NCBI GenBank assembly: GCA_001629255.1
Contig: LURZ01000007.1
Location: 1 to 34,814 of the forward strand
Source of the DNA: Marine group II euryarchaeote REDSEA-S42_B7
Lineage (GTDB): Archaea > Thermoplasmatota > Poseidoniia > Poseidoniales > Thalassarchaeaceae
DNA: 34,814 nucleotides
Reading direction: 5' to 3'
The notes under the pieces were generated by a model. The model did no database searches, was not told the DNA's origin, and worked only from the letters and a program-made list of their open reading frames with translations. The position numbers were made by a program, and so were the translations under genes. Each line of letters starts with the position of its first letter. The stretch's first letter is position 1. Positions 16,921 to 26,822 of the stretch are shown here, in pieces.

Positions 16921-19900
16921 TTTGATTTCCAGAAGTCTTGGCTCAGGTACACCATCCAAGGCTTCCTTGATAGCTTCAACCTCCATCCTCGCTCCTGCCA
17001 TGGTTGTCACGAACGGGATGTTCAGCTCGACTGCAAGTCTTCTCATCATGTTCCCGTCTAGAACCGCCCCTCCGGTAGATTTTGGAGTATTTATTACAAG
17101 TTGGATTTTGCCTTGCCTCATCAGGTCTAGAGCGTCTGGAGATTGTCCCTCGGCAATTCTGTAACATGTTTTGACCTCAAGCTCACCTTCGCTTCGGAGA
17201 ACTCTGGATGTCCCTCTCGTTGCATATATTGTGAATCCCATATCTCTCAGTTTTTTTGCTAGAGGAATCATCGAGTATTTGTCTTCGTCCTTCACTGTGA
17301 TATACACGCCACCTTGAGTTGGAACCGGGATTTCAGTGGCCAGTCTGGCCTTAAGGTAGGCGGCTGATGCCCTTACATGTGAGCCCATTACTTCTCCTGT
17401 CGACTTCATCTCCGGACCTGGCGCTGGATCTAGGCCCCTTAGTTTGATGAACGGGAAAACCGGGGCTTTTACGCACACTGCATCAGTCTGGGGTTCGGGG
17501 ATATCGAGATCGCTGAGCCTCTCCCCGAGAGCGACCCGAGCCGCAATCCTAGCGAGTGGGATTCCAGTTGATTTTGCGACGAATGGGAATGTTCTGGAAC
17601 CTCTGGGGTTTACTTCCAATACGTACAGTAAATCATCATGTATTGCGAACTGGATGTTATAGCATCCGCGAACTCCCAGCTCCAATCCGATTACCCTAGT
17701 CCACTCCTTTACCTGTTCCAGAATCTCATCGGGCACATTTTGAGGTGGAATGAAGCAAGTGGAGTCCCCAGAATGAATTCCTGCCTCCTCTAGGTGCTCC
17801 ATTATAGCCCCTATTAGCACGTCCTCACCATCACACACTGCGTCAACGTCTAGCTCCATCGCGTTACCTAGGTACTTGTCTATCAAGAGAGGTCGATCTG
17901 AGGAAAGATATGCGTCCCTCATGTAAGACTCTAATTGCTTGTAATTTGCTAGAATCTCCATCCCTCTTCCCCCTAATACGTATGAGGGACGAACTAGGAC
18001 GGGGTAGCCGATTTCGTTTGCTGCGTGCCTGACCCCCTCTGGCGTGGTTGCCGTTGCTCCATCGGGCATCCTCAATCCGCATCTTAGTGCGAATTCCTCG
18101 AATCTCTTTCTATCGCTGGCTTCATCAATGGACTCTGGTGATGTCCCTTCCATCATCAACTCCAGACCCATGGTTGAAAGATGTGGCATTTCGTTTGCGA
18201 GTGGGAGTGCTAGATTTATCGCCGTCTGGCCCCCGAATTGGAGAAGGATCCCATTGGCATCCTCGCGGAGGAGTATCTCAGATACTGATTCTAGTGTAAG
18301 CGGGTCGAAGTACAACCTATCACTGGTGTCGAAGTCTGTAGAAACTGTCTCTGGGTTATTGTTGATTATGATGGCCTCATGGCCTAAATCCTGGATTGCA
18401 CCGGCACTTCTGCTTTACCGATGAGGAGAGGCCTGGAACGTAATCTACGCCTGACTCAGCAGAGCCGCCTTCGTAAGTCGAGTAATAGTAAGGGGTAACA
18501 GCAGCAAATTCTGCGGCACAAGAGTCGACCATCCTGTAACGTGGATGGACTCGCAATTCGTGTCTCCTCATCCTCAGAGCAGTCTCGTTCTGACCAGTTG
18601 GAAGATCTTTGAATCCCGATTCTGGGAAGCCGCACAGAGCGTCAGCGATGTGTAGATCTGTGAATCCTGCTCCCTTCCAAGACCTCATCTCTGATTCCGG
18701 TATTCCAGCGGGCCTCATTCCTATCTCTCCTGCAGCCCTGATCTCAGTCTCTATTGCGGCGATTTTCTCGAACCTCCTGAGGAACCAACGAGTTATCCCC
18801 CCAGTAAGGTCCCTTACGTCCTCTATCGAATATCCCCTTCGGAATGCCTCGATTAGGGCACCCATCCTTCTGTCGGTAGGAATTCTGAGCCAGTCTTCTA
18901 GAAGTGCAGTAGGAAGCTTCTCGGAGGCCCTCTCATCCATAGTTTCCCCATCAGAAGCATCGGACATTGTAAGTGGCCGAGGATGGGGCTTTCCGTACTC
19001 TAGGCTGGCCCATGCCTTCAGGCACGCCTCCTCGAAAGAGCGCCCGATAGCCATAACCTCCCCTGTAGACTTCATAGAGGTACCAATTTTCCTGTCTGCA
19101 GTTCGGAACTTATCGAAAGGCCAACGTGGAATTTTGACCACACAATAGTCAAGCGTGGGTTCGAAAGCTGCAGTAGTACCTTCACCGGTAATTGGGTTTG
19201 GCAATTCATCCAAGGTGTATCCTACCGCGATTAGTGCTGCCATCCTTGCTATTGGGTAGCCAGTGGCCTTAGACGCCAGAGCAGATGATCTGGATACCCT
19301 GGGGTTTACCTCGATTACTCTGTAGTCGCCAGTTGATTGCTCAACTGCGAACTGTACATTACAACCCCCCTTAATATTCAGTCTCCTGATTAACTTCAGT
19401 GCCGCATCCCTCAGGCCCTGGTGGTCACTATCCGACAGCGTCTGCTGAGGTGCGACGACAATTGATTCTCCGGTGTGAACGCCCATTGGGTCGATATTTT
19501 CCATTGTGCAGACGATTATCGCGTTATCCGAGCCATCCCTCATCACCTCATACTCGTGCTCCTGCCATCCAAGTATGCTTTCTTCGATTAGCACCTGACC
19601 TATAGCAGAGTGTAGAATCCCCTGGCTTGCGATCTCCACTAATTCGCCCATATTGAAAGCGGTTCCACCGCCTAGGCCACCTAGTGTGAATGCAGGCCTA
19701 ATAAGCAGGGGGAAGGAGCCTAGTTCTTCTGCTGCAGCAATAACCTCTTGGATTGAGTCACAGGCAAGAGCCTTGCAAACTGGCAGGTCAATCTCCTCAC
19801 AGACCTTCTTGAACAAGTCTCTGTCTTCTGCCTCGTCAATAGCTGCGAGATTGCACCCGATTAACTCGACGCCCAACTCATCGAGAGTCCCGTCCTTTGC

Positions 19901-20209
19901 AAGCGCAGATGCTATGTTCAGTGCGGTCTGACCTCCCATCCCAGCAAGAAGGGCATCTGGCTTCTCTGATTCCATGATTCTCTTGACTACCTCAGGGAGC
20001 AATGGCTCGATGTATATCCTATCTGCCATCTCAGGATCGTTCTGGATAGTTGCTGGATTAGAGTTGACCAGAATTACTTCGTAACCATCCGAGCGTAGAG
20101 CTCTGCATGCCTGAGATCCCGAGAAATCGAACTCCGCTGCCTGTCCAATCCTGATGGGTCCACTTCCGAGAATGAGGATTCTCTTCAGATCATCGCGACG
20201 AGGCATCAA
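16909..20209 (-). pseudogene. carB: Carbamoyl-phosphate synthase large subunit, split by an apparent internal deletion plus frameshift near 18408-18420
   Basis: ORF 18377..20209 (GSGPIRIGQAAEFDFSGSQACRAL...YYYSTYEGGSAESGVDYVPGLSSSV) carries the first half. ORF 16909..18315 carries the second half, its frame readable back to SRSAGAIQDLGHEAIIINNNPETVSTDFDTSDRLYFDP. The expected second-domain segment around GSGPIRIGQGIEFDY is absent. Confidence 0.9.
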
Positions 20210-21546
20210 GCACCGCCGTCCTTTGTTACGATCTCTGTCCCTGTTCTACTCAGGTGCTCAGCCACCATATTCTGGAACCTATCGAAAAGTGGAGATGCGT
20301 CATGAGGGCCAGGGCAGGCCTCGGGATGGAACTGGATTGTGAACGCTGGTTTGTCCAGAAGATCAAGCCCTTCTACGGTCCCATCATTAGAGTTGACATG
20401 TCTGACTTTGAATTCGGCCCCTAGAACATTGTCAGTCACATCTGAGCATGCACCGCTGGGATGTGGTGCCAGCATTCCCTGGATGGGGTCCTCTACAGCA
20501 AATCCGTGGTTCTGGCTAGTGATGTGGACCCTTCTGGTTTCTAGGTCCATTACAGGTTGGTTTGAACCTCGGTGCCCATATCGTAGCTTGTATGTCCTCA
20601 GACCGGCTGCCAGCCCCATCAGTTGATGTCCCAAGCATATCCCCATCACCGGCATGCCTTGGCGGACCGCAGCTGCTAGAGTCTTACGGGCGTCGGTAGC
20701 TTCTCCCGGATGAGCCGGGTCTCCAGGCCCGTTTGAGGCGAATAGTGCGTCAGGGGACCAGTCCCTGTTCATCTCCTCCAGAGTCATGCTCGCTGGACAC
20801 CAGACAACCTCGAATCTTCGACATAACTCCCTCAGGATATTATGCTTGACTCCACAATCTATGGCGGCAAGGCGAGGGAGTGATTCTCCTTTTTCATCTG
20901 TGGCTCCGGGATTCAGTAGTCTTGGTTCATCACAGGTTACCTCGGCAACCAGATCGTCTGCATCCGGAGGAGTCATTTCTCGCAGAATGGTCTCCATTTG
21001 GTCGGCCCTTTCTGCTGGTCCGAAAACGCATAGTAATGTGCCGTGCTCCCTGACTCTCCGAGTGAGTGCCCGGGTATCGATTCCTTCTATCCCGGGTATG
21101 TTGTGCGCAACTAGTAAATCATGCACGCTACCAACGGAGTCCCTATGATCGGGGAAAGTCATATGCTGTTTGCATACGACTCCTCTAGGATGAACTGAGG
21201 AGGACTCTGAGATGCCCGGATGGACCCCATAGTTTCCCAAGAGAGGATAAGTGAAAGTTAGAACCTGACCAGCGAAGGACGGGTCTGTTAGGCTCTCCTG
21301 GTATCCGCACATCCCAGTTGTGAACACTAGTTCCCCCTCTGCTATTTCTTCTGAGCCGAATAGGGTCCCCTCGAAGCGGGTTCCATCTGCTAGGAGAAGT
21401 ACTCCCTTCGAACCGCTGGGCTGTTCTGAGCCAGTTGAGTTGAGAAGCGGATCCGCGGCGTCTGGGAAGGTAGGCGGGTGCTCAACGCCACGAATTCCGG
21501 CCCCGGGACAGAAGCCCCCGTGCGCTGAACTCTCCGACATCAGCAA
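20206..21546 (-). CDS. carA: Carbamoyl-phosphate synthase small subunit
   Basis: LLLADGTRFEGTLFGSEEIAEGELVFTTGMCGYQESLTDPSFAGQVLTFTYPLLGNYGV, GICLGHQLMGLAAGLRTYKLRYGHRGSNQPV, FTIQFHPEACPGPHD. 4-bp overlap with carB start. Confidence 0.96.
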   Translation of the reverse strand: MLMSESSAHGGFCPGAGIRGVEHPPTFPDAADPLLNSTGSEQPSGSKGVLLLADGTRFEGTLFGSEEIAEGELVFTTGMCGYQESLTDPSFAGQVLTFTYPLLGNYGVHPGISESSSVHPRGVVCKQHMTFPDHRDSVGSVHDLLVAHNIPGIEGIDTRALTRRVREHGTLLCVFGPAERADQMETILREMTPPDADDLVAEVTCDEPRLLNPGATDEKGESLPRLAAIDCGVKHNILRELCRRFEVVWCPASMTLEEMNRDWSPDALFASNGPGDPAHPGEATDARKTLAAAVRQGMPVMGICLGHQLMGLAAGLRTYKLRYGHRGSNQPVMDLETRRVHITSQNHGFAVEDPIQGMLAPHPSGACSDVTDNVLGAEFKVRHVNSNDGTVEGLDLLDKPAFTIQFHPEACPGPHDASPLFDRFQNMVAEHLSRTGTEIVTKDGGA

Positions 21547-21606
21547 CGCTGCCCAAGTACGATTCTTAATGGTTGACAGAGATGTGGGGAATTTGGCTAT
21601 GCAATT

Positions 21607-22161
21607 TCACTCTTCATCATCATTGATTACGACCTTGCTCCTAGAGGATGGGAGGATTTTGATCTGGGCGCCTTCGAACATAGATTTTGAATCGAGGGAG
21701 CCCAGCCATGAGTCCAAGAATACGGCTAGAGCAGCTACTTCTGAGTGAGGTTGGTTTCCCACGGAGATGTTGTAATCCGACAAATGGAATACCTCTGAAG
21801 GAACCTTCGTACCTCCCACTACAACAACAGCTGGCTTGTCAGTAGGGATTGAGCGGGTTGCTTCCCTCCAAGCCTCTCCATACATCGTCAGGTGAACTAT
21901 AGTTGCTTCACCGGACTTGGAGATGCGTCTGAGCCAAGAAAGTGGGCTTTCCTCGTATCTGCTCTCGAAGTTCCCGCCAAATCTTTCGGTAACAGAATCC
22001 CAGGTTTCCAGAGCAGACGGATCTCTGTCTCCAGCGAGGACTACCTCGTCTGCACCGAATGCCCTGGCTGTCAGCCCTAAGTGGGACGTTATTCTCTTGT
22101 CTCTGTCTCGACGATGGCCCAGTCGAAGAACGGATAGCCTGGGAGGGGCATCACGACCCAT
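21607..22161 (-). CDS. tRNA (cytidine-56-2'-O)-methyltransferase Trm56
   Basis: SVLRLGHRRDRDKRITSHLGLTARAFGADEVVLAGDRD, IVHLTMYGEAW, VVVVGGTKVPSEVFHLSDYNISVGNQPHSEVAALAVFLD. Confidence 0.9.
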   Translation of the reverse strand: MGRDAPPRLSVLRLGHRRDRDKRITSHLGLTARAFGADEVVLAGDRDPSALETWDSVTERFGGNFESRYEESPLSWLRRISKSGEATIVHLTMYGEAWREATRSIPTDKPAVVVVGGTKVPSEVFHLSDYNISVGNQPHSEVAALAVFLDSWLGSLDSKSMFEGAQIKILPSSRSKVVINDDEE

Positions 22162-22164
22162 AGC

Positions 22165-22812
22165 TCATGCGTAAGGAGGTGACTCATCAGCATGACCCTC
22201 CATGGGGTCGGCTCCGGTCGAGGGAAAAACATCAACCCCCATGTTCAACATGCTGGCTCTAACCCACTGAAGCAGTAATGCATCAAACATCATGTGTGAG
22301 GCAAAACCAACCATGACTGCGAGGACGAGGACCCTTCCGGTCGCGAACAAAGCATCCCCCTCCAGATCTCCAAAGTGCATCATTGCTGGTTCGAGTATGT
22401 AGAATGCTGCTAGAACGCCAAGCCCCCCTCCGATCAGGTTCATCGTGGCATTTCCCCTCTCCCTGCCTATCCCCGTGAAAAGAGTAGCCACAATAATCAG
22501 AAGAGGGACTATCAGGCTGACTGTTCCGAAGTCGAATGACCCCAGCGTTGAGTTGGGAATCAGAGAGTCATCCACTTGGTCTGATCCTTCGCTAATAGCA
22601 ATCCACCACCACAACGCACTTGATATGAACAGGGCCCCAGAAGTCCTCGCCCGTTCTGTTATCATGTCCCTGACATGGTGGGCGTCACGGGGCTTCAGCC
22701 TCTGGACTATGGAGTCCAGAATGAATAGCGTCTCTGGATCGTGGGATTCTCCTGGGTCCGCTCCGGACTGAGGCTCAGAGGCCTCAAGAGAAGCATCCTC
22801 TCCCAGAACCAT
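22165..22812 (-). CDS. Hypothetical multi-pass membrane protein
   Basis: Several hydrophobic helices (SGALFISSALWWWIAI, VSLIVPLLIIVATLFTG, NLIGGGLGVLAAFYIL, VLVLAVMVGFASHMMF); adjacent to trm56 on the same strand. Confidence 0.65.
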   Translation of the reverse strand: MVLGEDASLEASEPQSGADPGESHDPETLFILDSIVQRLKPRDAHHVRDMITERARTSGALFISSALWWWIAISEGSDQVDDSLIPNSTLGSFDFGTVSLIVPLLIIVATLFTGIGRERGNATMNLIGGGLGVLAAFYILEPAMMHFGDLEGDALFATGRVLVLAVMVGFASHMMFDALLLQWVRASMLNMGVDVFPSTGADPMEGHADESPPYA

Positions 22813-22866
22813 CGCTCGATTGCCCCTCCGTCACATCATAAAGCAATCGTCGTTTGCGAGGCTCAT

Positions 22867-23700
22867 ATGGCCGACTGGCGACCCATGCTAAAACGCCGAG
22901 AAGACGGTTTTCCACGTATTATGGGCGTGGTGAACGTCACTCCTGACTCTTTTCATGCACGTTCCAGATCCTTTGATATCAATCATGCAGTAGAAACCGC
23001 GATGATGATGGCATCGGAAGGTGCGGACTGGATCGATATAGGGGGAGAGTCAACAAGGCCTGGAGCCAGTCCAGTGACAGTTGACGACGAGCTGTCCAGG
23101 GTCATCCCTGCAATAGAAGCTATCAGGTCTCAACTTCCAGATGTCTGCATATCTATAGATTCCAGGAGGTCCGAAGTGGCAATACAGGCTCTGAATGCAG
23201 GAGCTGATATGGTAAATGACGTCTCTGCAATGAGCGATCCAGGAATGCTGAGTGTTATTTCTGAGCACGATTGTCCCGTTTGTATTATGCACATGCAAGG
23301 TTTACCAGAGAACATGCAGGATGACCCGAGCTACGACGACGTGGTCAGAGAGGTTAGGGAATATCTTGAGATGGTTGCTGGATTGCTCATAGATGAAGGT
23401 GTGAAACCGAGCCAAATCGTAGCAGATCCGGGAATTGGGTTCGGTAAAACCCTAGAACACAACATCGCCCTATTATCCTCAGGAAGAGCAATAGTCCCAG
23501 ATGAAAGGATGAGCCTGATGTGGGGAGTAAGCAGGAAGAGCATGTTCCTGGACCTCCTAGGTAGGGAGGACAGTGAAAATAGGTTAGCCGGGACTCTCGG
23601 TGTCGCTGCGATCTCTCCGGAGAAGAAAGTGGATATCCTTAGAGTCCACGATGTGGCTGAGCACTCGGACTCGTTCAAGGCGATGAAGGCAGTGCGGTGA
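22867..23700 (+). CDS. folP: Dihydropteroate synthase
   Basis: RIMGVVNVTPDSFHARSRSF, GADWIDIGGESTRPGASPV, ISIDSRRSEVAIQALNAGADMVNDVSA, IVADPGIGFGKTLEHN. ATG 22867 preferred over 22741. Confidence 0.94.
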   Translation: MADWRPMLKRREDGFPRIMGVVNVTPDSFHARSRSFDINHAVETAMMMASEGADWIDIGGESTRPGASPVTVDDELSRVIPAIEAIRSQLPDVCISIDSRRSEVAIQALNAGADMVNDVSAMSDPGMLSVISEHDCPVCIMHMQGLPENMQDDPSYDDVVREVREYLEMVAGLLIDEGVKPSQIVADPGIGFGKTLEHNIALLSSGRAIVPDERMSLMWGVSRKSMFLDLLGREDSENRLAGTLGVAAISPEKKVDILRVHDVAEHSDSFKAMKAVR

Positions 23701-23704
23701 TCCG

Positions 23705-24865
23705 ATGAGTGTCAACAATATCATCGAAATTGATGACGAACTGAGAATCCTGGGGACCGCACATGTCAGTAGCGAGTCGGTGGAACTGGTTCGAAATCAA
23801 ATAGAAGAGTGGGGGCCTGACCTAGTTGCAGTGGAGCTGTGCCCTTCCAGGATGGCTGCATTGACAGAGCCCGAGTCACTAGAATCAGAGGACCTCCTGA
23901 AGATAATCAAGGCGGGTAGGTCGGCCATGATCCTCCTACAGTCAGCTCTAGCCGCTCAGCAAAGAAGGATGGGGATTTCCTCTGGAGAGAAGCCCGGAGC
24001 GGAGCTCCTAGCCGCGGTAAACGCGGCTGAGGAGTCGGACATTCCAGTGGAGATGATCGATAGGGATGTTGTAATCACGCTAAGAAGAGCATGGAAGAAG
24101 ATGGGCATGGTTGAGAAATGGAGGATACTCAATGCAATACTCTGGGAAGAAGACGATGAAGAGGTCTCCATAGACGAGATCCTAGGGGACTCCGATCTCC
24201 TTAGCAGCATGATGGAGGAGGCCAGAGAGGTCGCCCCCAGAGCTGGCGAGGTTCTCATCGACGAGAGGGATTCATTCCTGGCTGGCAGGATACAGCAGAT
24301 TCGAGGAAAGGGGAAGGTTCTGGCAGTAATTGGAGCGGGGCATCTCAGCGGAGTTGTCCAAAACCTCGGCGAGCCTGCGTTTGAGACTACCTCGAGGCTA
24401 GCGGAGCTCTCTGAGGAGCCGCCCAAGTCTGTCTGGCCGATCGCACTGATGGCGGCCATACCCGTCTTCCTTCTCGGGACTGTGGGGTGGATGGCCTACA
24501 ACGGGGAAATGGAGGAGCTCAAGCAGACCGCCCAAACCTGGCTCGCCCTCAATGCCCTACTAGCCGGATTGGGGGTACTAATTGCAAGGGGCCACCCGCT
24601 CTCTATACTGGTAGGCGCAGTAGCCTCACCAATCACCTCCCTCAATCCGACCTTAGCCGCAGGCTGGTTCGCGGGCTACACCCAGCTGAAGGTAGCCTCC
24701 CCGACGGGAAAGGACGCCCAGGATTTCCTGAAGCTGGACGAGACCTCGCTATTCTGGAAGAACAGAGTGGGGAGGGTGCTGCTGGTAACTGCACTTGGCA
24801 ATGTTGGCTCGATGGTTGGAGCGTGGCTGGCCGGAGCATCGATTCTTGGCATGCTAATTACTTGA
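23705..24865 (+). CDS. TraB family protein with C-terminal membrane domain
   Basis: LRILGTAHVSSESVELVRNQIEEWGPDLVAVELCPSRMAAL, IPVEMIDRDVVITLRRAW, AVIGAGHLSGV, then hydrophobic C-terminal region. Confidence 0.9.
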   Translation: MSVNNIIEIDDELRILGTAHVSSESVELVRNQIEEWGPDLVAVELCPSRMAALTEPESLESEDLLKIIKAGRSAMILLQSALAAQQRRMGISSGEKPGAELLAAVNAAEESDIPVEMIDRDVVITLRRAWKKMGMVEKWRILNAILWEEDDEEVSIDEILGDSDLLSSMMEEAREVAPRAGEVLIDERDSFLAGRIQQIRGKGKVLAVIGAGHLSGVVQNLGEPAFETTSRLAELSEEPPKSVWPIALMAAIPVFLLGTVGWMAYNGEMEELKQTAQTWLALNALLAGLGVLIARGHPLSILVGAVASPITSLNPTLAAGWFAGYTQLKVASPTGKDAQDFLKLDETSLFWKNRVGRVLLVTALGNVGSMVGAWLAGASILGMLIT

Positions 24866-24916
24866 CTGAGGCAGGAATATGGGGGGGCTGGAAGGATTTC
24901 TCTAGAGGGGGGGGAT

Positions 24917-25891
24917 TTGAATCGAGGAGTTGCCCTGTGCATCATCTTAGGGGCAATTGCATACTTGCTGGATGTTTGGCTGCGATCTAGTGATTTATTC
25001 AGTCTCGGATCGGGGACACTGGCTTTTATCTTCGGAGCAATCTGTGCACAATTGATTGCTGGAATAAAGCCAGGTGGCGACTGGGTTGTGAAAAAAATAC
25101 TTCCAATTACAATAATTTGCCTGGGTTTCGGGCTCGATCTGACATTACTCTTCGGTGACGCAGCAGGGAGAATGGGCCTGATGATTGGGGTTACATCGGC
25201 TTTTTTTTGCATTTTTTCTAGTGTTTTCATCGGCAGGGCGCTCGGCATGGCGACCGAGTCATCGTTGGCCATTGGTTGTGGAGGCGCAATTTGTGGCAAT
25301 AGCGCCGTTGTCGCCGTTTCCTCCCCATTAAGAATCAGGCAAGACGTTCTTGCCATTATTCTCGCGACCATAAATATCCTCGGGGTCGTGACGTTCATCT
25401 CCATACCCTTACTCTCCACAATACTCGGTCTAGAAGAGGCTAGTGCGGGCATCTGGGCAGGGTCGACAATTCATGCGGTCCCACAAGCGATTTCTGCTGG
25501 TGAAGCCATTGGAGAGGAAGGGGTAATCATGGCCACTACGATTAAACTCTCCAGAGTGGCTTTGCTTGTCGTAGTAATTCCGTTGTGCGCAATAGTCGGA
25601 GGCAGGTCCGATGAAGGGGGCCTTTTGGAAAACCCAGTATCTAAAATCCCGTACTTCTTACCTGGATTCATACTGGCCGCAGTTCTGGCAACCTGGATCA
25701 TGCCACAAGATTATTCTGATACATTGACTATTCTTGCTAAAATTAGTTTGGCACCAATAATGGCTTCTATCGGGGTTTTCTTCTCTATTGAGGGAGTCGG
25801 AAATGAAGGTAGGAAAATCTTCGCGATTGGGGCTATATCATCAGCGGCGATGATATTTTTCAGCCTAATTTCGATATACATGTTCCTCTGA
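24917..25891 (+). CDS. YeiH/UPF0324 family putative membrane transporter
   Basis: LPITIICLGFGLDLTLLFGDAAG, IGCGGAICGNSAVVAVSSPLRI, AGIWAGSTIHAVPQAISAGEAIGEEGVIMATTIKLSRV; hydrophobic throughout; TTG start. Confidence 0.87.
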   Translation: MNRGVALCIILGAIAYLLDVWLRSSDLFSLGSGTLAFIFGAICAQLIAGIKPGGDWVVKKILPITIICLGFGLDLTLLFGDAAGRMGLMIGVTSAFFCIFSSVFIGRALGMATESSLAIGCGGAICGNSAVVAVSSPLRIRQDVLAIILATINILGVVTFISIPLLSTILGLEEASAGIWAGSTIHAVPQAISAGEAIGEEGVIMATTIKLSRVALLVVVIPLCAIVGGRSDEGGLLENPVSKIPYFLPGFILAAVLATWIMPQDYSDTLTILAKISLAPIMASIGVFFSIEGVGNEGRKIFAIGAISSAAMIFFSLISIYMFL

Positions 25892-25929
25892 AGGGAACCT
25901 CGAATTTACCGAGTGAGCTGCGGCGGATA

Positions 25930-26223
25930 TCACACTGCCGGCGTCTCTTCTGCGACCCCCCACTCGACGGCTTCCCAAGCCCTCTCATGGAAGTAATAGA
26001 ATCCCATCTTCAACGGGAATTCGATTACTATGAACCATCCCGCCGTCTCTATCTCTCCCGTAAGGAGGCCTGCAACCGCCGCACCGGTCAAGGTTGCAAT
26101 TATTCTCCAAGCGAATGTCTTCGCAAGGACTCTCTCTCTAGTGTACATTCCCATCGCCATAGGAAGATGGTCTAATCTATGAGCAAATAACATGCACGGT
26201 ATTGGCTGACTGTCAAACTGCAA
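25930..26223 (-). CDS. DUF2061 family membrane protein, single domain
   Basis: RERVLAKTFAWRIIATLTGAAVAGLLTGEIETAGWFIVIEFPLKMGFYYFHERAWEAVEWG; ATG possibly at 26163 (MAMGMYTRERVLAKTF). Confidence 0.8.
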   Translation of the reverse strand: MQFDSQPIPCMLFAHRLDHLPMAMGMYTRERVLAKTFAWRIIATLTGAAVAGLLTGEIETAGWFIVIEFPLKMGFYYFHERAWEAVEWGVAEETPAV

Positions 26224-26273
26224 TTAGTATAGGGTTGGGATTTCGCCGAATAGGCTGCTGAATGGGTCTATTC

Positions 26274-26768
26274 TCAGTGAGCTGGACTGAAATCTGGGGC
26301 GTCCGGATCATCAAGACCCCAGTCCGTGGCACTCCAAGCCCTCTCGTGGAAGTAGTAGAGTGCCATCTTGGTGAAGACTTCGATGATTCCAATTGAAAAG
26401 CCCGCCGTCCAACTACCTGTGATGTACCTAGAGATGAGTATTGTATCGGTAGTGGCGATCCCCCTCCAGGAGAATGTCTTTGTTACGCTTCGCTTCCTGT
26501 TTGCATGGCCTTCGCCCGGCAATTTGCCATCTTCCCCATCGACTTCACCCAAGCCCCAATCAGATGCGCTCCAAGCCCTCTCATGGAGGTAGTAGAGTAG
26601 CATCTTCGTCATGACTTCGGTAAAGCCGATTGCCAAACCTTTCGCAAAGCTTCCCGTAATAAAAAAGGAGATGAGAATTGTATCTGTGGTGGCGATAACC
26701 CTCCAAAGGAGTGTCTTCGCAAGACTGCGTTTCCTGTTAGCGTGGCCTCCGCCTGCTACAGTTGACAT
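26274..26768 (-). CDS. Tandem DUF2061 membrane protein, two fused domains
   Basis: Two copies: KRSLAKTLLWRVIATTDTILISFFITGS...KMLLYYLHERAWSASDWGL and KRSVTKTFSWRGIATTDTILISRYITGS...KMALYYFHERAWSATDWGL, joined by an acidic/Gly linker. Confidence 0.85.
   Translation of the reverse strand: MSTVAGGGHANRKRSLAKTLLWRVIATTDTILISFFITGSFAKGLAIGFTEVMTKMLLYYLHERAWSASDWGLGEVDGEDGKLPGEGHANRKRSVTKTFSWRGIATTDTILISRYITGSWTAGFSIGIIEVFTKMALYYFHERAWSATDWGLDDPDAPDFSPAH
26322..26748 (-). repeat. Diverged internal tandem duplication within the double-DUF2061 gene
   Basis: About 26322-26517 and 26567-26748 align visibly (ctccaagccctctc[g/a]tgga[a/g]gtagtagagt...gtggcgat...cctccag/a...; cgcttcctgtttgcatggcc / cgtttcctgttagcgtggcc). 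Confidence 0.75.
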
Positions 26769-26822
26769 ACACCTTTCAAGAGGTTATTTTTGATAATATC
26801 TCCGGACAGCGACGTACCACTC

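Noticed and set aside
16909-20209. Naturally split CarB1/CarB2
   Set aside because: The second part has no proper start, and a conserved segment is lost rather than a clean domain split, so a lesion or assembly error fits better.
24676-25452. 258-aa minus-strand ORF
   Set aside because: Antisense to the TraB and YeiH-like genes; no domain.
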